64,000 nt of DNA from Leptospiraceae bacterium (GCA_026418015.1 JAOACE010000001.1:1-64000), one strand, 5' to 3'; positions 54,641 through 63,279 are shown, counted from the stretch's first letter. Numbers and translations: made by a program. The notes: generated by a model from the sequence alone, not told the origin.

Positions 54641-56245
54641 ATGAATTCCTATTTCGAAGAAATCCAAAAGCGACGTTCTTTTGCAATCATTGCACATCCT
54701 GATGCTGGTAAAACCACTTTAACAGAAAAACTTTTACTCTATGGTGGTGCAATCCAACTTGCTGGCCATGTTAGAGCCAAAAAGGATCGAAAAAAAACCC
54801 AATCCGACTGGATGAAGTTAGAACAAGAAAGAGGAATTTCTATCACTACTTCTGCCATGCAATTTGAATACAATGGATATATTTTAAACTTATTAGATAC
54901 ACCAGGACACGAAGATTTTTCCGAAGATACATACAGAACATTGATGGCAGTAGACTGCGCAATTATGCTCTTAGATGGAGCCAAAGGGGTAGAAGCACAA
55001 ACAATTAAGTTATTCCATATTTGTAGGCAAAGAAATATACCAATTGTTACATTTATCAACAAAATGGATCTTCCAGCAAAGGATCCTTTTGAGTTATTGG
55101 ACGAAGTGGAAAAAGTCTTAGGAATCTCTACTGTTCCTATCCTTTGGCCCATAGGTTCGGGAAAAGATTTTCGCGGTGTTTATCATATAAAAGAAAATAA
55201 GGTTTACTTGTACGAAAAAACTGTTGGCGGTTCTTACAAAGCTCCTGTGCAAGTAAAAAGTTATACAGATCAAGATTTTATCGACCAAATCGATCCAGAA
55301 ATCTACCATAGCTTTAAAGAAGGGATCGAAATCACCTCTCAATTATTACCAGAATTCGATCTAGAAGCTTTTCGCAAAGGGCAGATGACTCCTGTTTATT
55401 TTGGTAGTGCCTTAACCAATTTTGGTATTGAACTATTTCTGAACGAATTTATTCAAATTGCACCACCTCCAACTTCAATGAAGTTAGCCGACGGAAACGA
55501 AATTCAAATCCAACCAAATCGCTTTATTGGGTTTATTTTTAAACTTCAAGCAAATATGAACAAAGCCCATAGAGATAGAGTGGCATTTATTCGTATCGCT
55601 TCTGGAAAGTTCGAAAGAGGGATGGATGTACAAATTGCTTTTAAGAAAAAGAATGTTAAGCTATCCAGTCCTGTTTCTTTTTTTGGTCAAAAACGTTCTA
55701 CTATTGACGAAGCATATCCAGGAGACATCATTGGTTTAATCAATCCGGGTATTTTTCAGATAGGAGATGTGCTATATACTGGAGAAGAGCCGCAAATAAT
55801 TCCTTTACCACAATTTGCACCAGAACTTTTTGCTAGAATTATTCCCACAGATACCTCTAAAATGAAAGGTTTTCGTAAAGGTGTTAAGGAATTAGCAGAA
55901 GAAGGTGTTATACAAATCTTTTTCTTACAAGATGGTTCAACCATTATTGGAGCAATTGGAGAGTTGCAATTCGAAGTCTTCCAAGCACGTTTACTCGACG
56001 AATACAATGCTCCATGTAGAATCGAAAAAATGCCATTTGAATGTTCTAGATGGATCTTAGAAGAACACAAAGATAAATTTAGTAGTTATGATTTAATTGT
56101 AAAAGATATTTATGACAACTATGTTGTTTTATTCAAAAGCAATTATAGAATGCAGAGCTTTCAAAAAGAAAATCCTAATGTACCTCTATTCGAATCTGTA
56201 TTAGAGCTAAGAAAATACAAAGAATCTTTGACAAAATCAGGCTAA
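54641..56245 (+). CDS. prfC: Peptide chain release factor 3
   Basis: GTPase that recycles RF1/RF2 from the ribosome. 534 residues, normal length. G1 'IIAHPDAGKTTLTEKL', switch 'EQERGISITTSAMQFEY', G3 LLDTPGHEDFSEDTYR and G4 TFINKMDLPAKDP; C-terminal 'QDGSTIIGAIGELQFEVFQA' is typical of RF3. Its stop lies inside the convergent unknown gene, a 9-bp overlap. Confidence 0.96.
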   Translation: MNSYFEEIQKRRSFAIIAHPDAGKTTLTEKLLLYGGAIQLAGHVRAKKDRKKTQSDWMKLEQERGISITTSAMQFEYNGYILNLLDTPGHEDFSEDTYRTLMAVDCAIMLLDGAKGVEAQTIKLFHICRQRNIPIVTFINKMDLPAKDPFELLDEVEKVLGISTVPILWPIGSGKDFRGVYHIKENKVYLYEKTVGGSYKAPVQVKSYTDQDFIDQIDPEIYHSFKEGIEITSQLLPEFDLEAFRKGQMTPVYFGSALTNFGIELFLNEFIQIAPPPTSMKLADGNEIQIQPNRFIGFIFKLQANMNKAHRDRVAFIRIASGKFERGMDVQIAFKKKNVKLSSPVSFFGQKRSTIDEAYPGDIIGLINPGIFQIGDVLYTGEEPQIIPLPQFAPELFARIIPTDTSKMKGFRKGVKELAEEGVIQIFFLQDGSTIIGAIGELQFEVFQARLLDEYNAPCRIEKMPFECSRWILEEHKDKFSSYDLIVKDIYDNYVVLFKSNYRMQSFQKENPNVPLFESVLELRKYKESLTKSG

Positions 56246-56740
56246 TTCTTGTAAAAATTGAATGAATTGATTTCTGTATGTAAGGATTTCTGTGGTAGTT
56301 AAAGGGTAATTTTTTTTATAAATTTCTATCAATTGTTGTCTTTCCATAAGGGTAAAAAATTGAAAGAGCTCTATCAACATGTTTTTACTAAGGCTTCGTA
56401 AGATAACAAAAATCTTTTTGTTGGTTTGTTCGCTTTTTTCCCAATACCATTTTCTTAGGATGTCGGCAGAAGCTTGCAGGTTTGATTTTACTAAAAGTTC
56501 CATCATTTCTTTTAGTTGATCTCGATCGCTTTTTTTTGCACCAGGAGGAGTTTCTTTGGGTATGGAAGTATTTTGCAACTGTTTAGAAGGATTTTTTTTT
56601 GCATTTAATTCTTCGATTCTAGGGAATTGATATGGTTTTACAATTTTTGCGTTGCTTTGGATCTTTTCCGAAACATTTTTTTTTGCATTGTAAGTAAAAT
56701 CTGCTTTTTTAAACTCTCTTTCGGGTATCCAATCCTTCAT
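56237..56740 (-). CDS. Unknown protein, weak FliF/FliG-like C-terminal helices
   Basis: 167 residues, soluble. Residues 1-75 are charged and look disordered (Lys, Pro, Asn, Gln). Residues about 77-167 are helical: LVKSNLQASADILRKWY recalls the FliF C-terminal motif (x-IR-x-W) that binds FliG, followed by a domain resembling FliG N-terminal helices. This is a weak resemblance only. TTGACA lies 36 nt before the ATG and there is no ribosome site. Confidence 0.55.
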   Translation of the reverse strand: MKDWIPEREFKKADFTYNAKKNVSEKIQSNAKIVKPYQFPRIEELNAKKNPSKQLQNTSIPKETPPGAKKSDRDQLKEMMELLVKSNLQASADILRKWYWEKSEQTNKKIFVILRSLSKNMLIELFQFFTLMERQQLIEIYKKNYPLTTTEILTYRNQFIQFLQELA

Positions 56741-56770
56741 CAGAAATAAGATAATTTCATGATTTTATTA

Positions 56771-56776
56771 TGTCAA
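56771..56776 (-). promoter_or_regulatory. -35 element (TTGACA) of the 167-residue unknown gene
   Basis: TTGACAT on the minus strand, 36 nt before the ATG at 56740. A weak -10 TATCTT occurs with a 17-nt spacer. No ribosome site. It overlaps the 3' end of the upstream radical SAM gene region. Confidence 0.45.
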
Positions 56777-56778
56777 GA

Positions 56779-57756
56779 CTATATAAAATCATGATCAATA
56801 ATTTCAAAACCTAAACGATAAGCATACTGGACTACTTCTTTATATTCTTCTTTTGTAATTGTACGATAGATTTCTTTATAAATATCTGGCCTTAGAAGCA
56901 CCTTTGCATAAGGCCTATATTGAGACATTAAATTTAAATAAATCCTCTTAGAGATGTTAGCCAAAAAATCTAAAATCTTTTTCGACTCTTCTACAAATCC
57001 TGGCATGATCAAATGACGAACGATTAATCCCCTTTTTGCTAACCCAAATTCGTCTAATTGTATATCCCCCACTTGTCGATACATTTCTATTATCGCATTC
57101 TTTGCAAATTCGGGATAACGTTCATTTTTTAAATAACGTCGCGAAAATTCCTCACTCCAAAATTTAAAATCCGGCATGTATATATCAATGATTCCATCCA
57201 AAATCTTTAATGTTTCTAAACTAGAAAAAGCATTAGAATTATAAACGATCGGTAATTTTAATCCCATGGGTATAGCTTTATCTATTGCAAGAAGGATTTG
57301 AGGAACCACATGATCTGGGCTTACCAAATTTATGTTATGCACACCGCGATTTTGTAGTTCTATCATAACCTTTGCTAACTCTTCGGAATCTAATTCCACT
57401 GCATCAGGGTCATCATTTTGGCTAATATCAAAATTTTGACAAAATACACACCTTAAATTACACATATTAAAAAAAATTGTTCCACTACCATTCCAACCTC
57501 TTAGAATCTCTTCTTCTCCAAAGTGTGCAAAAAAAGAAGAAACCTTTACTTTTTCTCCAATGCGGCAATATCCTAAATCTTCGAAACGATTTACATTACA
57601 TTCCTGTGGACAGGTTGTACAATCTTTCAGGATTTTTTGAGCCCATTGTAATTTTCTTTTAAACTCATTAGGATACTTTTCGTATAGTAGTTGATAAGCT
57701 GGTATAAAAGAAGACGAAGATATAAGATTTGCATTTACAAATTTGTTCAAAGACAT
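56779..57756 (-). CDS. Radical SAM protein, PflX/COG1313-like (paralogue 1)
   Basis: 325 residues. The SAM-cluster motif is CNLRCVFC with Cys99, Cys103 and Cys106. An N-terminal four-cysteine element (Cys46, 49, 53, 64: CTTCPQECNVNRF) precedes it, as in the PflX group of pyruvate-formate-lyase-activase relatives. 'MPGFVEESKKILDFLANISK' and the C-terminal 'RPYAKVLLRPDIYK' fit this group. Substrate unknown. TTGACA is 37 nt before the ATG. The adjacent gene upstream is a paralogue. Confidence 0.85.
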   Translation of the reverse strand: MSLNKFVNANLISSSSFIPAYQLLYEKYPNEFKRKLQWAQKILKDCTTCPQECNVNRFEDLGYCRIGEKVKVSSFFAHFGEEEILRGWNGSGTIFFNMCNLRCVFCQNFDISQNDDPDAVELDSEELAKVMIELQNRGVHNINLVSPDHVVPQILLAIDKAIPMGLKLPIVYNSNAFSSLETLKILDGIIDIYMPDFKFWSEEFSRRYLKNERYPEFAKNAIIEMYRQVGDIQLDEFGLAKRGLIVRHLIMPGFVEESKKILDFLANISKRIYLNLMSQYRPYAKVLLRPDIYKEIYRTITKEEYKEVVQYAYRLGFEIIDHDFI

Positions 57757-57787
57757 ACAAAAAAATTAAGCCGACTTAAATCTCAAA

Positions 57788-57793
57788 TGTCAA
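57788..57793 (-). promoter_or_regulatory. -35 element (TTGACA) of radical SAM paralogue 1
   Basis: TTGACAT on the minus strand, 37 nt before the ATG at 57756. Lies between that gene and the perfect inverted repeat at 57825-57859. No ribosome site. Confidence 0.45.
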
Positions 57794-57824
57794 ACTATAT
57801 TTAAACAATTTACAAATTTTTTTT

Positions 57825-57859
57825 AATATCAATATTAAATACAATAAAATATTGATATT
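57825..57859. repeat. Perfect 12-bp inverted repeat between the two radical SAM genes
   Basis: AATATCAATATT (57825-57836) and AATATTGATATT (57848-57859) with an 11-nt AT loop. It directly follows the stop of paralogue 2 and precedes the -35 of paralogue 1. The AT-only stem is weak as a terminator, so operator function is also possible. Confidence 0.6.
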
Positions 57860-58761
57860 TATTCTAAAAAGATCCAGGAAAAGCCGCAACTTTGGGCATA
57901 TTCAAAAATGGTTCGAACTTCTTCTTGATTGGGAAGTTGATTTATATCTTGATAAATTCCTTTTTTTGGGACAATTCCAGAAGGAACATATTTCGAAGAA
58001 ATCCATATACCTATATTTAACGAAACAGCTTTTAAAAAGTCCAAAATCTCGTAATATTCCTTATAAAGATTTGGTAAAACGAGCAGTCGAACCACTAATC
58101 CTTTTTGAAGGGTATCTTGTTTTAGTGCGATATCGCCTACTTGGTTGTACAATTCAAAAACTGTATCTTTGGCTATTTCGGGATAATTTTCTTCTTTAAG
58201 GTATTTGCGAGATAAATCCGAAGAAATAAATTTAAAATCCATGAGGTAGATTTGTATTAAATCTCTTAAAAAATGAATTGTAGGTCGAAAAGCAAATCCA
58301 TTCGACTCGAAGATAATAGGTATCTTTAAGTTTCCATATTTTTTGATTGCATAAGTGATTGCAAATAAGGTATGAGGTATTAAATGATCTACATTTATAA
58401 GATGGATGGCTTTAACCTCATCATTCAGAAAATAATGATAAATCAACTCTCCATATTCCTCCAAAGAAATTTTTCCGTTAGAATCTAAATAATTTTCGTG
58501 GTGTAATGCATAATCATAACAATATACACATCGAAGATTACAATGCCGAAAATAAACCTTAGCTATTTTTTTATCCTTAGAAAAAAATTGATTATCTTCT
58601 GTTATATTAGCACTAATAAGTTTAGGATAAATTCCTGTATGACAATAAGTACTATCGCTACTCCAACGATTGATATGGCAATAGCGATAGCATCCAACAC
58701 AATCTGTGGGTATTTTTAAAGCTTCTTCTAATCGTATTTCTAAATCTTCAAGGAAATTCAC
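57859..58761 (-). CDS. Radical SAM protein, PflX/COG1313-like (paralogue 2)
   Basis: 300 residues. Same layout as its neighbour: four-cysteine element Cys21, 24, 28, 40 (CVGCYRYCHINRW) and SAM-cluster motif CNLRCVYC with Cys74, 78 and 81. 'LMDFKFISSDLSRKYLKEEN' and LVVRLLVLPNLYKEY match the corresponding parts of paralogue 1. The two are clearly related but diverged, so probably act on different targets. 42 nt behind the DUF3501 gene. Confidence 0.85.
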   Translation of the reverse strand: MNFLEDLEIRLEEALKIPTDCVGCYRYCHINRWSSDSTYCHTGIYPKLISANITEDNQFFSKDKKIAKVYFRHCNLRCVYCYDYALHHENYLDSNGKISLEEYGELIYHYFLNDEVKAIHLINVDHLIPHTLFAITYAIKKYGNLKIPIIFESNGFAFRPTIHFLRDLIQIYLMDFKFISSDLSRKYLKEENYPEIAKDTVFELYNQVGDIALKQDTLQKGLVVRLLVLPNLYKEYYEILDFLKAVSLNIGIWISSKYVPSGIVPKKGIYQDINQLPNQEEVRTIFEYAQSCGFSWIFLE

Positions 58762-58803
58762 GAAATGATTTTAATTCTTAATATCAAGAAAATCAACTCT
58801 TTT

Positions 58804-59409
58804 TTAAATTAAAGTCTTTTTAAAATCTTCTTTTACTGCTTGCAGCTGTTCTTCGTTTAAATAACCTGTAAAATAATAGGCTGGATGAGTAACTTTTATG
58901 CCAGCTCGTTTTGTTTTCAGAAATTCTTCTTGTTGTCTTTCGTTGAGTCGAAACGTAATATATTGCACAGAGGATATGCGCTCGCGATTGAATTGTTTAT
59001 CATCGAATATTCCAGCAATTTCTTCTATTGTGCCATCAGATTTTTCGTAGATTAAATAAAGAGAATTTTCTAATCCAACTAATTCTTTTAATTTATACTT
59101 TCTGTAAACTTCGTCGTCAATTTCTATAAGTAAGGTTACCTTGATCTCTCCTCTATCTGGCGCTAATTGATTGTAGGTTTCAAGTTCATGTAAAATAGCA
59201 TCTTTTTCTGTTATTCCTTCTGCTCTCAACATTTCTTGGATTTGATACCATACAGTATCTTTATTCTCGAACAAAAAGGTAAAAAGATTTCCTAAATGAA
59301 AGCGACGCGGAGCTTTGATCTGAAATATTCTTTCTCTTATTTGTGGTCTTTTTTGTGTGTATTCTTCGTTTGATAATAATTCTTCCATTGATACTTTATG
59401 GCTCATCAT
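58804..59409 (-). CDS. DUF3501 family protein
   Basis: 201 residues. 'RPQIRERIFQIKAPRRFHLG' near 20-39, 'FLFENKDTVWYQIQEMLRAE' near 45-64 and the conserved 'ISSVQYITFRLNERQQEEFL' near 141-160 fit DUF3501, a protein found with GlpC-like FeS proteins and rubrerythrins. AGGAGG precedes the ATG. 12 nt behind the FeS gene, so co-translated. Function not known. Confidence 0.82.
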   Translation of the reverse strand: MMSHKVSMEELLSNEEYTQKRPQIRERIFQIKAPRRFHLGNLFTFLFENKDTVWYQIQEMLRAEGITEKDAILHELETYNQLAPDRGEIKVTLLIEIDDEVYRKYKLKELVGLENSLYLIYEKSDGTIEEIAGIFDDKQFNRERISSVQYITFRLNERQQEEFLKTKRAGIKVTHPAYYFTGYLNEEQLQAVKEDFKKTLI

Positions 59410-59421
59410 CGACCTCCTTTT

Positions 59422-60786
59422 TTATAAGTTTTTGGAAAAACCACCTTCCTCTTTGGATTTGTATGCTCTTGCCAAAATTTGTATAGGATGCATTGGTAAT
59501 TCTTTTAATTCTGCTCCTTGTTTGATCTGAATTGCAGCCAAGGGACAATCTGTTGCAACAAAATGAGCATTCTTTTGTTTTATTTGTTCGAAGGCTTTTT
59601 TGCCACATTGTAGACTTTCTTCGAAATGTTCTTTTTTCATCGACCATGTTCCATCATGCCCACTACATTCTGCAACAAAAGCGATCTGAGTATTGGGTAT
59701 TAATCGAATTAAATCGCGTGCGGGAAATCCTTTCCACTGTGCACGTAGATGACAAGGTGCATGGTATGCTATCACTTCTGGTGTACTTTTAAAATCCTTG
59801 TTAAATTTTTCTTGTTTTTTAAGTTCCATCAGATATTCATGCAGATCTCTTGTTGCATCGGAAATAGCCTTTGCTTTTTTTGTCCATTCTTCCACTTCTT
59901 GGGGCGTTTGACCTAACATACCTGCATAGAGAGGATATTCATGTTTTAAAGTCATGGAGCATGTGGGGTTTATCACAAGGATTTTATAACCTTTTTCTAC
60001 ATATGGTAGTAAGTTTTCAATGTTGGAACGAATTTTTTTGAGGGCAAAAGAAAGATCTCCAGTGTTAAGTCCGGGCATTCCACAACAATTTTGTTTGGGA
60101 TGTTCCACATCACATTGATTTTTTTCTAAGACAAAAACAGCATCTTTACCAATTTTGGGGTTATTATAATTTACAAAACAGGTAGAAAATAATACAACTT
60201 TATTAGGCAATTCTTGTTGTTTTTGTTTTTTGTATTTTTTAAACCACTGAGAAAAACTACTCAAATGGAATTCCGGCATAAGCTTTTTTCTGTGAATCCC
60301 TAAGATTTTTTCTATAATTACGCGATGAAAATTGCTTCGGAAAGAATAATTTACAATTTTAGAAATCAAACCTGTATTAAGGATTCCAGCTAAATCTGCA
60401 TTTTCTAGTATCTTATCACGAAAAGACACGCCCTTTTCTTTTGCTTTGATGTGAACACTTCTTTGCATTAACGCTGCAAAATTTAAGTTAAAAACATGAT
60501 TATCTTTGTCTGTATAAGGACAATTTACATAACATAATTTACAATGATAACATTCTTCGATGATTTTATTTTTATCTTCTTCGATGATTTTTGTTACATC
60601 GCCATTTGCATAACTATCGAGTGCTTTAAATAGTGTAGGAAAGGAATAGCAATAATTAAAGCACATCCTACAACCATGACAAATATCAAAAGTACGTAGC
60701 AATTCTTGTTCTAAGGAACTCTTATCCCAATATTTAGGGTTTTTGGGATCGTATATAGCATTTTCTGTATTGTTTTGTTGGATCAT
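59422..60786 (-). CDS. GlpC/HdrD-like FeS-binding oxidoreductase
   Basis: 454 residues. Two four-cysteine [4Fe-4S] motifs (Cys36, 39, 42, 46 and Cys79, 82, 85, 89) are followed by two CCG-type domains, with CCGMPG near 238 and the second copy 'PCHLRAQWKGF' ... CSGHDGTW. This is the layout of GlpC and heterodisulfide-reductase D-type subunits, soluble electron-transfer partners. Encoded between rubrerythrin and DUF3501. AGGAG lies before the ATG. Confidence 0.88.
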   Translation of the reverse strand: MIQQNNTENAIYDPKNPKYWDKSSLEQELLRTFDICHGCRMCFNYCYSFPTLFKALDSYANGDVTKIIEEDKNKIIEECYHCKLCYVNCPYTDKDNHVFNLNFAALMQRSVHIKAKEKGVSFRDKILENADLAGILNTGLISKIVNYSFRSNFHRVIIEKILGIHRKKLMPEFHLSSFSQWFKKYKKQKQQELPNKVVLFSTCFVNYNNPKIGKDAVFVLEKNQCDVEHPKQNCCGMPGLNTGDLSFALKKIRSNIENLLPYVEKGYKILVINPTCSMTLKHEYPLYAGMLGQTPQEVEEWTKKAKAISDATRDLHEYLMELKKQEKFNKDFKSTPEVIAYHAPCHLRAQWKGFPARDLIRLIPNTQIAFVAECSGHDGTWSMKKEHFEESLQCGKKAFEQIKQKNAHFVATDCPLAAIQIKQGAELKELPMHPIQILARAYKSKEEGGFSKNL

Positions 60787-60806
60787 AATATACTCCTATA
60801 AGAGAG

Positions 60807-60828
60807 AAAGGAGCCTTAAAGCTCCCTT
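60807..60828 (-). terminator. Stem-loop between rubrerythrin and the FeS gene
   Basis: Minus-strand AAGGGAGC, loop TTTAAG, GCTCCTTT: an 8-bp stem with one G-T pair. Only a short, interrupted T tract follows, so it may be a partial terminator or processing hairpin setting the rubrerythrin level above the downstream genes. Confidence 0.5.
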
Positions 60829-60832
60829 GTTT

Positions 60833-61252
60833 TTAGGATATACTTTTTAATGCTTGTTGAAACCTTCCTGCGTGAGATTTTTCTGCTTTTGCTAATGTTT
60901 CGAACCAATCAGCAATTTCTGGAAAACCTTCTTCTCTTGCAGTTTTTGCCATTCCTGGATACATATCTGTATATTCATAGGTTTCGCCAGCAACAGCACT
61001 TTTTAAGTTGTTAATCGTATCTCCAAATGCGAGATCAGTTGCTGGATCCCCAACTTGTTTTAGGTATTCTAAGTGACCATGTGCATGACCAGTTTCTCCT
61101 TCCGCAGTATCGCGAAATAAACCAGCAATATCGGGATAACCTTCGATATCCGCGATCTTAGCGAAATACAAATATCTTCTGTTTGCCATGGATTCACCCG
61201 CGAAAGCATGTTTTAAGTTTTCGTGTGTTTTTGTTCCTTTTAGTTTGGACAT
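60833..61252 (-). CDS. Rubrerythrin, short form without rubredoxin domain
   Basis: Non-heme diiron peroxidase that removes hydrogen peroxide. 139 residues, only the four-helix ferritin-like domain; the usual C-terminal CxxC rubredoxin domain is absent. Ligand helices: [12 protein letters not shown], '[16 protein letters not shown]', '[16 protein letters not shown]' and '[12 protein letters not shown]'. Electrons probably come from the FeS protein encoded downstream. Strong ribosome site AGGAGG. Promoter and palindrome upstream are described separately. Confidence 0.94.
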   Translation of the reverse strand: MSKLKGTKTHENLKHAFAGESMANRRYLYFAKIADIEGYPDIAGLFRDTAEGETGHAHGHLEYLKQVGDPATDLAFGDTINNLKSAVAGETYEYTDMYPGMAKTAREEGFPEIADWFETLAKAEKSHAGRFQQALKSIS

Positions 61253-61277
61253 ATCTGCCTCCTGTGAATTTTAAAAA

Positions 61278-61295
61278 TATTCTATTTTTAGAATA
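61278..61295. promoter_or_regulatory. Palindromic operator at the rubrerythrin promoter
   Basis: TATTCTA-TTTT-TAGAATA: perfect 7-bp arms around TTTT, covering the -10 and part of the spacer. Position and symmetry fit a dimeric repressor, for example of the Fur/PerR type; the regulator is not identified. Confidence 0.6.
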
Positions 61296-61306
61296 ATTTT
61301 AATCAA
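61279..61306 (-). promoter_or_regulatory. Rubrerythrin promoter
   Basis: TTGATT (61301-61306), 16-nt spacer, TAGAAT (61279-61284) on the minus strand. Leader of about 20 nt with AGGAGG before the ATG. Confidence 0.6.
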
Positions 61307-61402
61307 AAAAATGGCAATACTTTTTTGTTTTTTTCCCGAAAAAAAATATATTTTGAGACTAAATCTCATTTAAGATTTTGCGAAATTTTCTAAATTAAAA
61401 CC

Positions 61403-61435
61403 CTGTGTTCTAATAGAATTTTATCCAGAACACAG
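61403..61435 (-). terminator. Rho-independent terminator of thrS
   Basis: Minus-strand CTGTGTTCT, 15-nt loop, AGAACACAG, then GGTTTTAATTT. Nine perfect pairs followed by a T-rich tract, 18 nt after the thrS stop. The best terminator in the window. Confidence 0.75.
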
Positions 61436-61452
61436 AGTCTTGGAAGAATTTT

Positions 61453-63279
61453 TTAGGATGATTTAGGATTTTTTGTTTTTTCTTGGATTCTTTTAGTGCG
61501 AATTTCTTCTAAAATATATTGAACAAAATTTTCGATGTTCCATTCCTTTTGTTCACCTGTAAAATAATTTCGCACATTGATTTTTCGCGCAGATTTTTCT
61601 TTTTCTCCAATTACTAGCATATAAGGAATCTTCATTTTTTCTGCGTTTCGAATGCGTTTTGCTAATGTTTCTTCGATTTCGATATGAACCCTCAATTTAT
61701 GTTTTTTAAAAATATCTTGTAGTTCTAAACAATAATCTAAAAATACTTCGCTTACAGGCAAAATACGAATTTGTTCCGGAGCTAACCAGGTAGGAAATGC
61801 TCCAGCAAAATGTTCAATCAAAAACCCTACAAACCGTTCATGAGTTCCCAAGGGACTCCTATGAATACATACAGGTCTTTTAAACGAACCATCTTTATCG
61901 ACATATTTTAAATCGAACTTTTCTGGCATAAATAAATCTAATTGACATGTACTTGCTGTAAAGACCTTGCCAATAGAACTCTTAATCTGAAAGTCAACCT
62001 TAGGTCCATAGAATGCTGCACCATCATGTTCTACTACATAATCCACACCAGAAATTTCCATTGCTTTACGTGTTAATGCTTCTGCCTTTTGCCACATTTC
62101 TTCGTTGCCATGGTATTTGGTGTTTTTTGGGTTTCGCAGTGCTAATTCCATCCAATAATCTTTTATGCCTAATATGTTGTAATAATATTTATGGAGCTCG
62201 ATTACGCGAACAAATTCTTCGACAGCTTGTTCTTCTGTACAGTAAATATGAGCATCATTCATGGTCATAGATCGAACACGCATTAAACCAAACAAAGCAC
62301 CAGAATCTTCGTACCGATGGCATATACCATATTCTGCAAGTCTTAAAGGTAATTCTCGGTAACTTCTTGGTCTCATTGCAAAAATGGTATGATGAAAAGG
62401 ACAATTCATCGGTTTGATATAATATCTTTCGCCATCATCTAATTCCATCGGAGGAAACATATATTCTTTATAATGAGGTAGATGTTCACTCGTATAAAAA
62501 AGTTCTTCTTTTGTTATGATAGGTGTTGTAACACGTTGATAACCCCATTCTTCTTCGGTTTCTTTTGCCCATTTTTCCAACTCATCTTTGATAATATAAC
62601 CCCTTGGAAGCCAAATGATTAAACCTGGTCCAATCTTTTCGGAAGTTGTATAGATTTCTAATTCTTGTCCTAATTTTCTATGATCTCGTCTTTTTGCTTC
62701 TTCGAGCATCTTTTCGTAGTTATCGAGCTCCTCTTGTGTGTCGAAAAGGAGTCCATAAATCCTCTGTAATTGGGGTCCATTTTTATCGCCTTTCCAGTAT
62801 GCTCCCGAAACAGAAATTAGCTTAAATGCTCCAATTTCTCCTGTATGGTTTACATGAGGACCATTACACATATCGATGAAAACTTCTTGCTTTCCATCTG
62901 GGGTAATGTTTTTATAAAAAGATAGTTCTTTTTCTCCCTGATTTTTTAGTTCGAGAGCCATTTCTACTTTAAAATCTTCTCCTAGTGATTTTAGATATTC
63001 AATGGCTTCGTCAATTGGCATGTAGAAACGAACAAATTTTTGTCTTTGTTTTACGATATGTTTCATTCTTTTTTCTAATTCTTTGAGTTCTTCTTCTTTT
63101 AATGGTGGATCTACTTGAACATCATAAAAAAAACCATTTTCTGTATCTGGTCCAATGGCTAATTTAACATTATTACGTATTTGTTTTAATGCCTGAGCCA
63201 AAACATGAGCAGCACTATGCCTTTTAGTGGATACAGGAATTCGTTCTTTTCCTGTTCTTTCTTGTAATTCTTGTTTCAT
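61453..63279 (-). CDS. thrS: Threonyl-tRNA synthetase without TGS domain
   Basis: 608 residues. It lacks the roughly 60-residue N-terminal TGS domain and starts almost directly with the editing domain (HSAAHVLAQAL, DMCNGPHVNHTGE). The catalytic core has motif 2 'RLAEYGICHRYEDSGALFGL' and the zinc cysteine in MNCPFHH; the anticodon-binding domain ends the protein. AGGAG precedes the ATG. A TATAAT on the minus strand at 63315-63320 is a possible -10. No T-box-like leader is seen. Confidence 0.96.
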   Translation of the reverse strand: MKQELQERTGKERIPVSTKRHSAAHVLAQALKQIRNNVKLAIGPDTENGFFYDVQVDPPLKEEELKELEKRMKHIVKQRQKFVRFYMPIDEAIEYLKSLGEDFKVEMALELKNQGEKELSFYKNITPDGKQEVFIDMCNGPHVNHTGEIGAFKLISVSGAYWKGDKNGPQLQRIYGLLFDTQEELDNYEKMLEEAKRRDHRKLGQELEIYTTSEKIGPGLIIWLPRGYIIKDELEKWAKETEEEWGYQRVTTPIITKEELFYTSEHLPHYKEYMFPPMELDDGERYYIKPMNCPFHHTIFAMRPRSYRELPLRLAEYGICHRYEDSGALFGLMRVRSMTMNDAHIYCTEEQAVEEFVRVIELHKYYYNILGIKDYWMELALRNPKNTKYHGNEEMWQKAEALTRKAMEISGVDYVVEHDGAAFYGPKVDFQIKSSIGKVFTASTCQLDLFMPEKFDLKYVDKDGSFKRPVCIHRSPLGTHERFVGFLIEHFAGAFPTWLAPEQIRILPVSEVFLDYCLELQDIFKKHKLRVHIEIEETLAKRIRNAEKMKIPYMLVIGEKEKSARKINVRNYFTGEQKEWNIENFVQYILEEIRTKRIQEKTKNPKSS

